Positions 6,551 to 12,810 of a stretch of 12,810 nt of DNA are shown piece after piece. The stretch's first letter is position 1. Every line of letters starts with the position of its first letter. The notes beneath the pieces are model-generated. The model was not told the origin of the DNA. It ran no database searches and worked only from the letters and a program-made list of their open reading frames with translations. The DNA comes from Neisseriaceae bacterium (GTDB taxonomy: Bacteria > Pseudomonadota > Gammaproteobacteria > Burkholderiales > UBA11063). The position numbers and the translations under genes are program-made. Where the stretch lies: positions 1 through 12,810 of the forward strand of contig DAHXMX010000019.1 in the NCBI GenBank assembly GCA_027371515.1. The letters are read 5' to 3'.

Positions 6551-7492
6551 TTACTCCTTATTATCAGTTACTGGAAAGCAAGATAAATCACGGCTGCTAT
6601 ATATCGGACCATTGTAATACTTCTTAATTATAGCAACTGTTTGATCTTTTGTTTGCAGACTTTTACCCATAAAATGATTAATAACCAATATCTTTGGCTT
6701 AGTTTTAGCCGCTATTTCTCCTATCACAGAAGGCGACGCATGCATAAATTTTGATTGTGCATCAGCATTCTCATCTATTGCAGCTGGCATCAGCAAAATA
6801 TCAGCACCTTTAGCAAAATCAATAAAGTTTTTATGCGAACCATTTTGATCTGCAGATACCACAATAGTTCCCTTAGCTGTTTGGATTTTATACGCTAAAC
6901 ATGGAACATCACCATGAGGTATACCTAAAGCAGATACAGTAATACCATCTTTTTTATAAATAACAACTGCACTTTCTGATTTATAATTAACATTTTTTAC
7001 CTTCATTGCTATTTTAATTCCATCTTGTGCATTATGTAAACCAACCAAATAAGCAAAAGCTCCTTTTGAATTAAATAAATCCTCAAAAAACTCTGTCATA
7101 GAAGGAAATACACCACCTCGCTCTGGACCAAACAATACCATATCTTTTTTATGATCAAAGAAATACCCACCTTTTAAAATAGCAGGCAAATCAGATACGT
7201 GATCTGTATGCAAATGTGTTACTCCAATAATTTTAACATCTTCTAATTTTGCACCTGACTGACCAAAGCGTAAATAAGTACCACCTCCAGCGTCAATTAA
7301 CATAAAAGGACTACCCTGCCACCAAATCAACTCACCTGATGAAGCTCGTTTATCATCAGAAATAGGCCCACCTGAACCTAATAATTGCAATGAAAAATCT
7401 TTTTTATCGCATTGCAAAGCGCTTGCAAACACATTGTAACTAATTATTGATACCATCATTAAGAAAGCAATTTTTTTAAAAAATAATTTCAT
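6551..7492 (-). CDS. Exported metallo-beta-lactamase-fold hydrolase (RNase Z/arylsulfatase-like)
   Basis: The 313-aa product begins with KKIAF and a hydrophobic core (about 8-22), with a likely cleavage site after VFA (22-24), so it should be periplasmic. No proper lipobox precedes Cys28. The mature part opens with the strand LQLLGSGGP and has the metal motif HLHTDH at 93-98, then His193 in IPHGD, Asp215 in VVSADQ, His251 in MHASPS and His273 in INHFMG. This set matches the two-zinc site of the tRNase Z/arylsulfatase-like branch, but a tRNA role is unlikely for an exported protein. GAGGGTGAG lies 3 bases before the ATG. The gene heads the RiPP operon, only 5 bases before the precursor gene, so a role in peptide maturation, release, or hydrolysis of a linked ester or lactone is possible but unproven. 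The substrate is unknown. Confidence 0.9.
   Translation of the reverse strand: MKLFFKKIAFLMMVSIISYNVFASALQCDKKDFSLQLLGSGGPISDDKRASSGELIWWQGSPFMLIDAGGGTYLRFGQSGAKLEDVKIIGVTHLHTDHVSDLPAILKGGYFFDHKKDMVLFGPERGGVFPSMTEFFEDLFNSKGAFAYLVGLHNAQDGIKIAMKVKNVNYKSESAVVIYKKDGITVSALGIPHGDVPCLAYKIQTAKGTIVVSADQNGSHKNFIDFAKGADILLMPAAIDENADAQSKFMHASPSVIGEIAAKTKPKILVINHFMGKSLQTKDQTVAIIKKYYNGPIYSSRDLSCFPVTDNKE
6554..6559 (-). promoter_or_regulatory. Strong ribosome binding site of the precursor gene within the hydrolase 3' end
   Basis: Minus-strand AAGGAG stands 8 bases before the precursor ATG and covers the last codons of the hydrolase (Lys-Glu), immediately before its TAA. It is the strongest Shine-Dalgarno match of the operon. 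This fits a precursor that must be made in larger amounts than its enzymes, and it fixes the start at Met1. Confidence 0.7.
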
Positions 7493-7532
7493 TTACTCAC
7501 CCTCAGCTTGTTATATTAATTTTACCTACCAC

Positions 7533-7548
7533 AATATTATATAATATT
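7533..7548 (-). promoter_or_regulatory. Perfect 16-bp AT palindrome containing the operon's best -10 box
   Basis: AATATTATATAATATT is fully self-complementary. On the minus strand it contains TATAAT (7536-7541), the best -10 candidate before the hydrolase gene, with TTGTAT at 20-bp spacing as a weak -35 (TTATAT at 17 bp is the alternative). Transcription would start near 7528, giving a leader of about 36 bases. It is all A/T, so chance symmetry is possible. Confidence 0.4.
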
Positions 7549-7549
7549 A

Positions 7550-7569
7550 TTTTGTATAACTATACAAAA
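7550..7569. promoter_or_regulatory. Near-perfect palindromic candidate operator in the divergent spacer
   Basis: TTTTGTATAACTATACAAAA consists of two 9-bp arms (TTTTGTATA / TATACAAAA) around a 2-base centre. It lies just upstream of the proposed -10 box of the minus-strand RiPP operon and overlaps the only -35-like sequence, so a bound dimer could control that promoter. The plus-strand glyQ start is 84 bases away. I do not recognise the motif as a known copper or iron box; the cognate regulator is not in the window. Confidence 0.5.
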
Positions 7570-7600
7570 AATAAATAAAAATTTAAAAACATGATAATTT

Positions 7601-7630
7601 TTGATAAAATTACTCCTTATATTCTTATAA
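7601..7630 (+). promoter_or_regulatory. Putative promoter of glyQ-guaB
   Basis: TTGATA at 7601-7606 (-35) and TTATAA at 7625-7630 (-10), 18 bp apart, stand 23 bases before the glyQ start. Alternative -10 readings are CTTATA (17 bp) or TATAAA (19 bp). The leader would be short. Support is limited by the AT richness of the spacer. Confidence 0.4.
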
Positions 7631-7652
7631 ATTTAGAGAAAGTAATTAAGAT

Positions 7653-8570
7653 ATGAGTGATATAATCACCTTTCAAGATATGATTTTAACCCTACAACAT
7701 TATTGGGCAAGTCAAGGTTGTGTGATCTTACAACCATACGATAAATCAATGGGAGCTGGCACATCGCATACTGCTACATTTTTAAGAAGTATTGGGCCAG
7801 AACCATGGTTTAGTGCATATGTACAACCATCGCGTCGCCCTAAAGATGGTCGCTATGGTCAAAGTCCTAATCGTTTACAGCACTATTATCAATTTCAAGT
7901 TACATTAAAACCATCTCCACTTAATATTCAAGATTTATATTTAAATTCATTAAACAAGCTTGGTATTTCACTTAATGAACATGATATTAGATTTGTAGAA
8001 GATAATTGGGAAAATCCAACTTTAGGGGCATGGGGTTTAGGATGGGAAGTCTGGTTAGATGGTATGGAGGTAACTCAATTTACTTATTTTCAACAAGTTG
8101 GCGGACTTGATTGTAAACCTGTTCTTGGCGAAATAACTTATGGACTTGAGCGTCTTGCCATGTATTTACAAAATGTTGACAATGTATATGATTTAATCTG
8201 GACACGTACTTTAGATGGTAAATTAATTACTTATGGGGATGTATTTTTACAAAATGAAATTGAACAAGCAACCTATAATTTTGAATATGCTGATACTAAA
8301 TTCCTAACCGAGCAATTCAATCATTATGAACAACAAGCATTAAATACATTAAATGCTGAGAAAGAGATAGTTATTCCTAGTTATGAATTAATTCTTGATG
8401 CGGCACATACGTTTAATCTATTGGATGCACGAGGAGCAATATCAGTTACTGAGCGCGCTAACTATATTGGACGCATTCGAAAACTTGCTAATATAGTTGC
8501 TCAAAAATACTATACCTCAAGAGAAAGATTAGGCTTCCCATTATTAGCTAACGTTGAGATAAATAAATAA
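7653..8570 (+). CDS. glyQ: Glycyl-tRNA synthetase alpha subunit
   Basis: GlyQ is the catalytic alpha chain of the bacterial (alpha-beta)2 class II enzyme that charges tRNA-Gly; the GlyS beta chain binds the tRNA. The 305-aa length is normal. Visible signatures are TFQDMILTLQHYW (6-18), GAGTSHTATFLR (34-45), YVQPSRRPKDGRYG at 56-69 followed by RLQHYYQFQV (74-83), and WEVWLDGMEVTQFTYFQQVGG in the glycine-binding core; the C-terminus RERLGFPLLANVEI is intact. Only a weak purine run (AGAGAAAG) precedes the ATG. Unusually, the next gene is guaB, 16 bases downstream on the same strand, rather than glyS, so the beta subunit must be encoded outside this window. Confidence 0.98.
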   Translation: MSDIITFQDMILTLQHYWASQGCVILQPYDKSMGAGTSHTATFLRSIGPEPWFSAYVQPSRRPKDGRYGQSPNRLQHYYQFQVTLKPSPLNIQDLYLNSLNKLGISLNEHDIRFVEDNWENPTLGAWGLGWEVWLDGMEVTQFTYFQQVGGLDCKPVLGEITYGLERLAMYLQNVDNVYDLIWTRTLDGKLITYGDVFLQNEIEQATYNFEYADTKFLTEQFNHYEQQALNTLNAEKEIVIPSYELILDAAHTFNLLDARGAISVTERANYIGRIRKLANIVAQKYYTSRERLGFPLLANVEINK

Positions 8571-8586
8571 AAAAGAAAGAAGGAAA

Positions 8587-10047
8587 ATGTTTAATATAGT
8601 AAAAAAAGCTTATACTTTTGATGATGTATTATTAGTTCCGCGTCATTCGAGTGTATTACCCAATAAGGTAAAAGTCGATACTAAGATTAGCCGTAATATC
8701 AAATTAAATATTCCGTTTGTATCTGCAGCAATGGATACCGTTACAGATGCAAAAATGGCAATTGCAATTGCTCAAGAAGGCGGGATTGGCATAATTCATA
8801 AAAACCAATCTCCAGAAGAGCAAGCACGGCGCGTAGCAATTGTTAAAAGTCATGAATATGGTATGGTTCAAGATCCAGTATCTATTCACGAGAATATGAC
8901 TGTTCGTGAATTATTTGAACTAAAAAAACGCCGTAATATATCTGGGTTTCCTGTAGTAGATGGCAAAAAGCTAGTTGGCATTATTACTAATCGTGATTTA
9001 CGTTTTGAAACTAATTTAGACCAACCAATTAAAAACATAATGACACCAAAATCAAAATTAGTAACCATCTTAGAAGGTAGCTCAGTTGCACAAGCTCGTG
9101 AATTAATGCATAAACATCGCTTAGAGCGTGTAGTGGTCGTAAATGATAAATACGAATTATGTGGCTTAATAACAGTTAAAGATTTAACTCGAAATATAAC
9201 TTTTCCTCTTGCGAATAAAAATGCTAATGGTCAATTAATGGTTGGTGCTGCGGTTGGTGTTGGTGGAGATACTGATGAGCGAGTTAGACTATTAATTGAG
9301 GCTGGAGTTGATTTATTAGTTGTTGATACCGCACATGGTCACTCACAAGGTGTGATTGATAGAGTGCGTAATATTAAACAAAATTATCCACATATTGATG
9401 TAATTGGAGGTAATATAGCAACCGCAAGTGCAGCTTTAGCTTTAGTTGAAGCTGGTGCTGACGGGGTAAAAGTTGGTATTGGACCAGGTTCAATCTGTAC
9501 CACAAGAATAGTAGCTGGCGTTGGAGTTCCTCAATTAACTGCTATTGGAGATGTAGCAAATGCATTAAAAGGTACAGCTATACCATTAATCGCTGATGGT
9601 GGCATTAGATACTCAGGTGACATAGCTAAGGCATTAGCTGCTGGAGCATCTTCGGTGATGTTAGGTAGTATGTTCGCAGGCACAGATGAATCTCCTGGTG
9701 AAATTGAGCTTTTCCAAGGGCGGAGTTATAAATCATACCGTGGCATGGGATCACTTGGCGCTATGAGTAAAGGTTCAGCAGATCGTTATTTTCAAAACTC
9801 TGATGATGATCATAATAAATTAGTCCCAGAAGGTATTGAAGGACGAGTTCCACATAAGGGACCAATTAGTGCGGTTATTCATCAATTAGTTGGTGGGCTT
9901 CGCTCTGCAATGGGTTATCTAGGAACACCAACTATAGCAGATATGCACCAAAACGCAGAATTTGTAGTAATTAGTCAATCAGGTATTCGCGAATCACATG
10001 TACATGATGTACAAATAGTTAAAGAAGCGCCTAACTATCACCTATAA
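8587..10047 (+). CDS. guaB: Inosine-5'-monophosphate dehydrogenase
   Basis: GuaB oxidises IMP to XMP with NAD+, the committed step of guanine nucleotide synthesis. The 486-aa protein is full length. The TIM barrel starts with FDDVLLVPRHS (11-21) and is interrupted by two CBS domains (about 94-150 and 154-210) that bind regulatory nucleotides in this family. The catalytic loop GPGSICTTR places the active-site Cys at residue 304. Further conserved parts are DTAHGHSQGV (247-256), the IMP-binding ADGGIRYSGD and the flap region near SADRYFQ. AAGGA lies close before the ATG, and the gene follows glyQ by 16 bases, so it is probably cotranscribed. guaA does not follow; a terminator stands 4 bases after the stop. 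Confidence 0.99.
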   Translation: MFNIVKKAYTFDDVLLVPRHSSVLPNKVKVDTKISRNIKLNIPFVSAAMDTVTDAKMAIAIAQEGGIGIIHKNQSPEEQARRVAIVKSHEYGMVQDPVSIHENMTVRELFELKKRRNISGFPVVDGKKLVGIITNRDLRFETNLDQPIKNIMTPKSKLVTILEGSSVAQARELMHKHRLERVVVVNDKYELCGLITVKDLTRNITFPLANKNANGQLMVGAAVGVGGDTDERVRLLIEAGVDLLVVDTAHGHSQGVIDRVRNIKQNYPHIDVIGGNIATASAALALVEAGADGVKVGIGPGSICTTRIVAGVGVPQLTAIGDVANALKGTAIPLIADGGIRYSGDIAKALAAGASSVMLGSMFAGTDESPGEIELFQGRSYKSYRGMGSLGAMSKGSADRYFQNSDDDHNKLVPEGIEGRVPHKGPISAVIHQLVGGLRSAMGYLGTPTIADMHQNAEFVVISQSGIRESHVHDVQIVKEAPNYHL

Positions 10048-10051
10048 AAAC

Positions 10052-10083
10052 AAACCCCACAAAAGTATTAACTTGTGGGGTTT
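10052..10083. terminator. Bidirectional Rho-independent terminator between guaB and rplY
   Basis: An 11-bp stem (AAACCCCACAA / TTGTGGGGTTT) surrounds a 10-base loop. On the plus strand it follows guaB by 4 bases and runs into a T-rich tail (TTTATAATTTT). On the minus strand it follows rplY by 22 bases and is followed by GTTTTTA, a good U-tract. It therefore serves both convergent genes. Confidence 0.9.
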
Positions 10084-10105
10084 ATAATTTTACTTTACTA
10101 TTTTC

Positions 10106-10750
10106 TTATTCCACTGCTTTACCTGATACGGTTGGAATATCAGCCGCTGAAACTAATGCTTGATCTTCATCTTTTTCTTCATTAATTCCTGCAGCAGTTA
10201 CAACTACTGAATCTTCACCACGTAATAAATTAACTAAAGTTACACCATTAGGTAATATCAAATTAGATAAATGAATTGATTGTCCAGCAGCAACATCTTT
10301 CAAATCAACATCAATCGACTCTGGGATATGTTTAGGTAATGCACGAATTTCAACTTCAGTCACAATATGAGTAATATGAGCACCCTGTACTTTAACAGCA
10401 TGACAAACATCTTCATTAATAAAGTTTAATGGCACTGATATTTGTACCTCTTCTTTATCACTTACACGCTGAAAATCCAAATGAAGCACCAACTGTTTAT
10501 ATGGGTGTATTTGAAAATCACGTAATAAAGTTGTTTCTACTTTACCATCAATCTCAATATTCAAAATTGAAGTATGAAACACTGGTTTTTTAAGTGCATG
10601 ATAAATAAAATTATGATCAACGGTAATTGCTAACGCATCTTTACCTAAACCATAAATAATTGCGGGAACCATCCCATTACGACGAAGGCGGCGGCTCGCA
10701 CCTCTACCATTAGCGTCTCTTTTTTGTGCTATTAATTTAATTTCAGACAT
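10106..10750 (-). CDS. rplY: 50S ribosomal protein L25 (long CTC/TL5 form)
   Basis: bL25 binds 5S rRNA in the large ribosomal subunit. The 214-aa product is the long, two-domain form, unlike the short E. coli protein of about 94 residues. The N-terminal L25 domain (about 1-95) has KRDANGRGASRRLRRNG at 10-26, followed by VPAIIYG and LLRDFQIHP. The C-terminal beta domain (about 100-195) has the SVPLNF and ALPKHIPESIDVDLKD parts typical of CTC proteins, and the tail is acidic and flexible. AAGGA lies 7 bases before the ATG. The gene appears monocistronic: it has its own extended -10 box, a leader with two hairpins and a strong terminator. The usual partners prs and pth are absent from this neighbourhood. 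Confidence 0.97.
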   Translation of the reverse strand: MSEIKLIAQKRDANGRGASRRLRRNGMVPAIIYGLGKDALAITVDHNFIYHALKKPVFHTSILNIEIDGKVETTLLRDFQIHPYKQLVLHLDFQRVSDKEEVQISVPLNFINEDVCHAVKVQGAHITHIVTEVEIRALPKHIPESIDVDLKDVAAGQSIHLSNLILPNGVTLVNLLRGEDSVVVTAAGINEEKDEDQALVSAADIPTVSGKAVE

Positions 10751-10766
10751 TTGTATATCCTTAAAA

Positions 10767-10803
10767 CAAGTTAAAACTTGATTTTATCGCGACCAATAAA
10801 ACC
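10767..10803 (-). ncRNA. Two-hairpin 5' leader of rplY mRNA
   Basis: Read on the minus strand, the leader holds a first hairpin GGTTTTAT / ATAAAATC (10780-10803, 8-base loop, one G-T pair) and, directly after it, CAAGTT / AACTTG (10767-10780, 2-base centre). The second ends 8 bases before the AAGGA ribosome binding site. Leaders that let L25 repress its own synthesis are known in some proteobacteria; that this one does so is inference. Confidence 0.4.
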
Positions 10804-10817
10804 AAACCGAGTGCGTT

Positions 10818-10826
10818 ATTTTAGCA
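10818..10826 (-). promoter_or_regulatory. Extended -10 promoter of rplY
   Basis: The minus strand reads TGCTAAAAT, an exact TGn extension with a one-mismatch -10 hexamer (TAAAAT). No good -35 is seen. Transcription would start near 10811, giving a leader of about 60 bases that includes both hairpins. Confidence 0.45.
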
Positions 10827-10902
10827 TAATAATTTTAATAACTGCCCAAATATTTTTACAGCATCTTTTTCGCCAATTGTCAGCTAAATCACTTCTCTAA
10901 TT

Positions 10903-12126
10903 TTAATTTTTAATTTTTGTGCTTGGACAATAATAATAGCCAATTAAAGATATTAATGTAAAAATAATTGAACCAAGAATTAAACTAACACTTGGTGCAA
11001 ATGGAAGATGCGACACAATAGCAGCACCAATACCTGCAGATAGATATTGAAAACAACTAATCAAACCTAATGCCTGCGCGCCCATATGCCCAAAATGATT
11101 AACTACTAACGCTTGAACTGGCGGATTAATAAATGCTGTTGCTAGACGAATTAAACTAGCCCCAAAAGTTAACATACCAAGAATTAATAGCTTATGCTCC
11201 CCCATAAATAAACCAAGTAACATTACTATCATACCAATGCATGAAATAATTAAACCATATTGAATAATTTTCCATTGCGGTACCTTATGACTATTTAAAC
11301 GTAACATTATTTGATTTCCTAATAAGTATCCACCTGCAATAAATAAGAAAACATAAGAATATACTACACTATTTATTTTATATTCATCAATATAAACATA
11401 ACTAGATATTGCGATAAAACCATAGTATGAAGAAAATGTTCCACCCACAATTAAAACTAACATATTAAACAAACGACTATTCATCACCAAAAAATAACTT
11501 CTAATTTGTTTTGCTAAACTGTAATCGTGACGGAACTGCTGCATATGTAAATTAGTTTCATCTACTAATACCCAAAACCAAATCAATAAAATACTCATAC
11601 TAATAGCAACGGCAACAAAACATGCGCGCCAATCAAAAAAATCAATTAAATGAGCACCAACAACTGGTGCAACAGCTGGTGAAATAAACATTCCAATAAC
11701 TAAAATACCTATTGCATGCACTTGTTCTTCACGGTCCATAATATCTTTTATAATCATCCGTAACACTATATATACTGCACTTGTACCTAAGGCTTGAAAT
11801 ATCCGCAATATTATAAATAAATTTAAAGAATGAATATTTGCAATCAATATAGACGCTATAATCTGAACTGTCACACATGAAATAAGAACTACCCGCCGAC
11901 CATATAAATCACTAATAACACCAACAACTAAAAAGAAGATTGCTTGACTATATACAAAAATTGAAATAGTAGTATTCATTTTAGCTAAATCAGTATTAAA
12001 TTCACGCGTCATACTTGGTAGCCCTGGAATAAAAATATCCGTACTTGCTTGGGCTACAAACATCAATAACACCATTAAAATTAATAATTGGGTTTTATGT
12101 TCTTTGATTTGCCTTTTAATTTGCAT
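10903..12126 (-). CDS. Bcr/CflA-family MFS transporter (second copy)
   Basis: The 407-aa protein is almost wholly hydrophobic, with about 12 membrane segments after a basic N-terminal tail (KRQIKEHK). Helix 1 ends in STDIFIPGLPSM (28-39), the acidic-residue and LP signature of Bcr/CflA exporters, and motif A reads GVISDLYGRR at 69-78. It differs clearly from the copy at 2747-3937 (motif A YGTLSDKFGRKP there), so the two are not a recent duplication. TAAGGT overlaps the stop of the sugar-kinase gene, and only 11 bases lie between the genes, so the pair is probably cotranscribed and coupled. That suggests a substrate linked to sugar phosphorylation, though family members are mostly drug or small-molecule exporters. 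The substrate cannot be assigned from sequence. Confidence 0.9.
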   Translation of the reverse strand: MQIKRQIKEHKTQLLILMVLLMFVAQASTDIFIPGLPSMTREFNTDLAKMNTTISIFVYSQAIFFLVVGVISDLYGRRVVLISCVTVQIIASILIANIHSLNLFIILRIFQALGTSAVYIVLRMIIKDIMDREEQVHAIGILVIGMFISPAVAPVVGAHLIDFFDWRACFVAVAISMSILLIWFWVLVDETNLHMQQFRHDYSLAKQIRSYFLVMNSRLFNMLVLIVGGTFSSYYGFIAISSYVYIDEYKINSVVYSYVFLFIAGGYLLGNQIMLRLNSHKVPQWKIIQYGLIISCIGMIVMLLGLFMGEHKLLILGMLTFGASLIRLATAFINPPVQALVVNHFGHMGAQALGLISCFQYLSAGIGAAIVSHLPFAPSVSLILGSIIFTLISLIGYYYCPSTKIKN

Positions 12127-12137
12127 TGTAACTTACC

Positions 12138-12810
12138 TTATAAATAAACTGCACCAATAGCAGCATTGATTTGACAAATTCCCAAATCAATAAATTTGGA
12201 ATTTAAATACGGCAAATATACTTCAGCTAAACCACCATATAATTTTATTGGTACATTATATTTATACATCAATACCAGTAATTGGTTTACTTCGTTAATG
12301 GCATTCATTAAAATATTTTTAGCGTTGCTATCATCATTGGTATACTTAAACATAATTTTTGCAATTGACGCATAATCAGCAACAGTTGCATTCATTAGCC
12401 AATATTTAACTTTCATATAATCATTATCAAAATCTTGGTATATTTGTTTAAGCATAGGAGAAAATGGAATAATCCCATCTAATGACTTACAAAGTAAGCG
12501 TGATATCTCCAAACCAATATACGCCCCACCACCTAAATCACCATGCGGAAAACCAAACCCACCTAATTGAATTTGTTGATCGTTTAGATTAATATAACCT
12601 ACTACCCCTGTTCCACAAATTAAAACCCCACCGCTTTCACCCTTATGTGCAGCTAAACATGCAATATGTGCATCAGATGTAATTTTCACATTACTATATT
12701 TTTGATTTAAATCCACCTGTAAACGATTACGCAGTTTAATATCTGAATATCCAGCAACTCCTATCTTAATCGCGCAATCCTTATTTGGATGACTCATTAA
12801 AAGAAAATCA
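12138..12810 (-). CDS. BadF/BadG-type N-acetylglucosamine or glucosamine kinase, 5' end cut by the window
   Basis: This belongs to the ASKHA fold ATPases annotated as BadF/BadG/BcrA/BcrD or N-acetylglucosamine kinases. Numbered from the ATG at 12797, IKIGVAGYSD lies at 11-20, SDAHIACLAAHKGESGGVLI at 41-60, CGTGVVG (phosphate 2 loop) at 61-67, GFGFPHGDLGGGAYIGLEI near 80-98 and YGGLAEVYLPYL (adenosine region) near 188-199. The first phosphate-binding strand (GVDGGGT-like) and roughly 70 residues are missing, and the reading frame stays open upstream of that ATG to base 12810. The real start is therefore almost certainly beyond the window, and the internal ATG should not be taken as the start. 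Substrate is uncertain: GlcNAc, glucosamine or MurNAc are all possible. The Bcr/CflA gene follows by 11 bases. Confidence 0.8.
   Translation of the reverse strand, partial: DFLLMSHPNKDCAIKIGVAGYSDIKLRNRLQVDLNQKYSNVKITSDAHIACLAAHKGESGGVLICGTGVVGYINLNDQQIQLGGFGFPHGDLGGGAYIGLEISRLLCKSLDGIIPFSPMLKQIYQDFDNDYMKVKYWLMNATVADYASIAKIMFKYTNDDSNAKNILMNAINEVNQLLVLMYKYNVPIKLYGGLAEVYLPYLNSKFIDLGICQINAAIGAVYL

Larger units (their letters stand above)
4081..7492 (-). other. Putative five-gene copper-RiPP (HvfABCX/bufferin-like) operon
   Basis: Five genes on one strand have spacers of 5, -13, 8 and 19 bases: exported MBL-fold hydrolase, Cys-containing secreted precursor, DUF692 enzyme, DUF2063 partner, DoxX protein. 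By family knowledge the precursor-DUF692-DUF2063-DoxX order is that of the HvfABCX and bufferin cassettes, whose modified peptides bind copper. The hydrolase at the head is not a member I know of in these cassettes. The promoter probably lies in the divergent spacer before 7492. That the unit responds to copper is inference; no characterised copper-response site was recognised. Confidence 0.8.

Noticed and set aside
6551..7492. Cytoplasmic RNase Z (tRNA 3' processing)
   Set aside because: The metal motifs are similar, but a clear signal peptide and the operon context argue for an exported hydrolase with another substrate.
7400..7492. Lipoprotein signal at Cys28 of the MBL-fold protein
   Set aside because: The residues before Cys are ALQ, which does not fit the lipobox, while VFA just upstream is a good signal peptidase I site.
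8704..9068. Two minus-strand open frames of about 60 codons
   Set aside because: Both are antisense to intact guaB, and their composition (many Cys, Asn and Phe) looks like a reverse reading of coding DNA.
12138..12797. Kinase taken as a complete 219-aa gene starting at the ATG at 12797
   Set aside because: The family needs an N-terminal phosphate-binding strand that is missing, and the frame stays open through 12810, so the start is outside the window. It is not evidence of a pseudogene.
1..12810. Mobile elements, CRISPR arrays, tRNA or rRNA genes
   Set aside because: No regularly spaced repeats, transposase or integrase frames, terminal inverted repeats or tRNA-like cloverleaf were noticed; spacers are short and accounted for.

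Overview
The window is strongly AT-rich (about a third G+C by eye, not counted). It carries a proteobacterial gene set: a lepB-rnc-era cluster, a separate alpha subunit of glycyl-tRNA synthetase, a long CTC-type ribosomal protein L25, guaB, two Bcr/CflA transporters and a copper-RiPP type cassette. This fits a low-GC gamma- or betaproteobacterium; I cannot name the genus. No rRNA, tRNA, insertion sequence, integrase or CRISPR array was seen.

Layout. Positions 1-230 hold a perfect 20-bp palindrome, an extended -10 box and a possible 49-codon membrane ORF on the plus strand, which runs into the 3' end of era. Positions 200-3937 (minus) form a tight run read as Bcr/CflA MFS > lepB > rnc > era. 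Positions 4081-7492 (minus) form the most interesting unit, read as exported metallo-beta-lactamase-fold hydrolase > small Cys-containing secreted precursor (HvfA/BufA-like) > DUF692 MNIO enzyme (HvfB/BufB-like) > DUF2063 partner (HvfC/BufC-like) > DoxX membrane protein (HvfX-like). A 160-bp divergent spacer with two AT-rich palindromes separates it from glyQ-guaB on the plus strand (7653-10047). A bidirectional terminator lies between guaB and the convergent rplY (10106-10750). rplY has its own leader with two hairpins. A BadF-type sugar kinase, cut by the right window edge, and a second Bcr/CflA transporter (10903-12126) complete the window on the minus strand.

How the genes work together. 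Era and RNase III act in ribosome and RNA maturation, and signal peptidase I matures exported proteins, including the two predicted Sec-signal proteins of the RiPP operon. By family knowledge, the DUF692 and DUF2063 proteins modify cysteines of the precursor, which is exported to the periplasm and binds copper. What is unusual here is the divergent precursor (four Cys in GKC/GVC contexts, with one motif resembling a bufferin block that has lost its Cys) and an exported zinc hydrolase as first gene, whose stop region carries the precursor's ribosome binding site. The kinase and second MFS protein may handle an amino sugar, which is inference from adjacency only.
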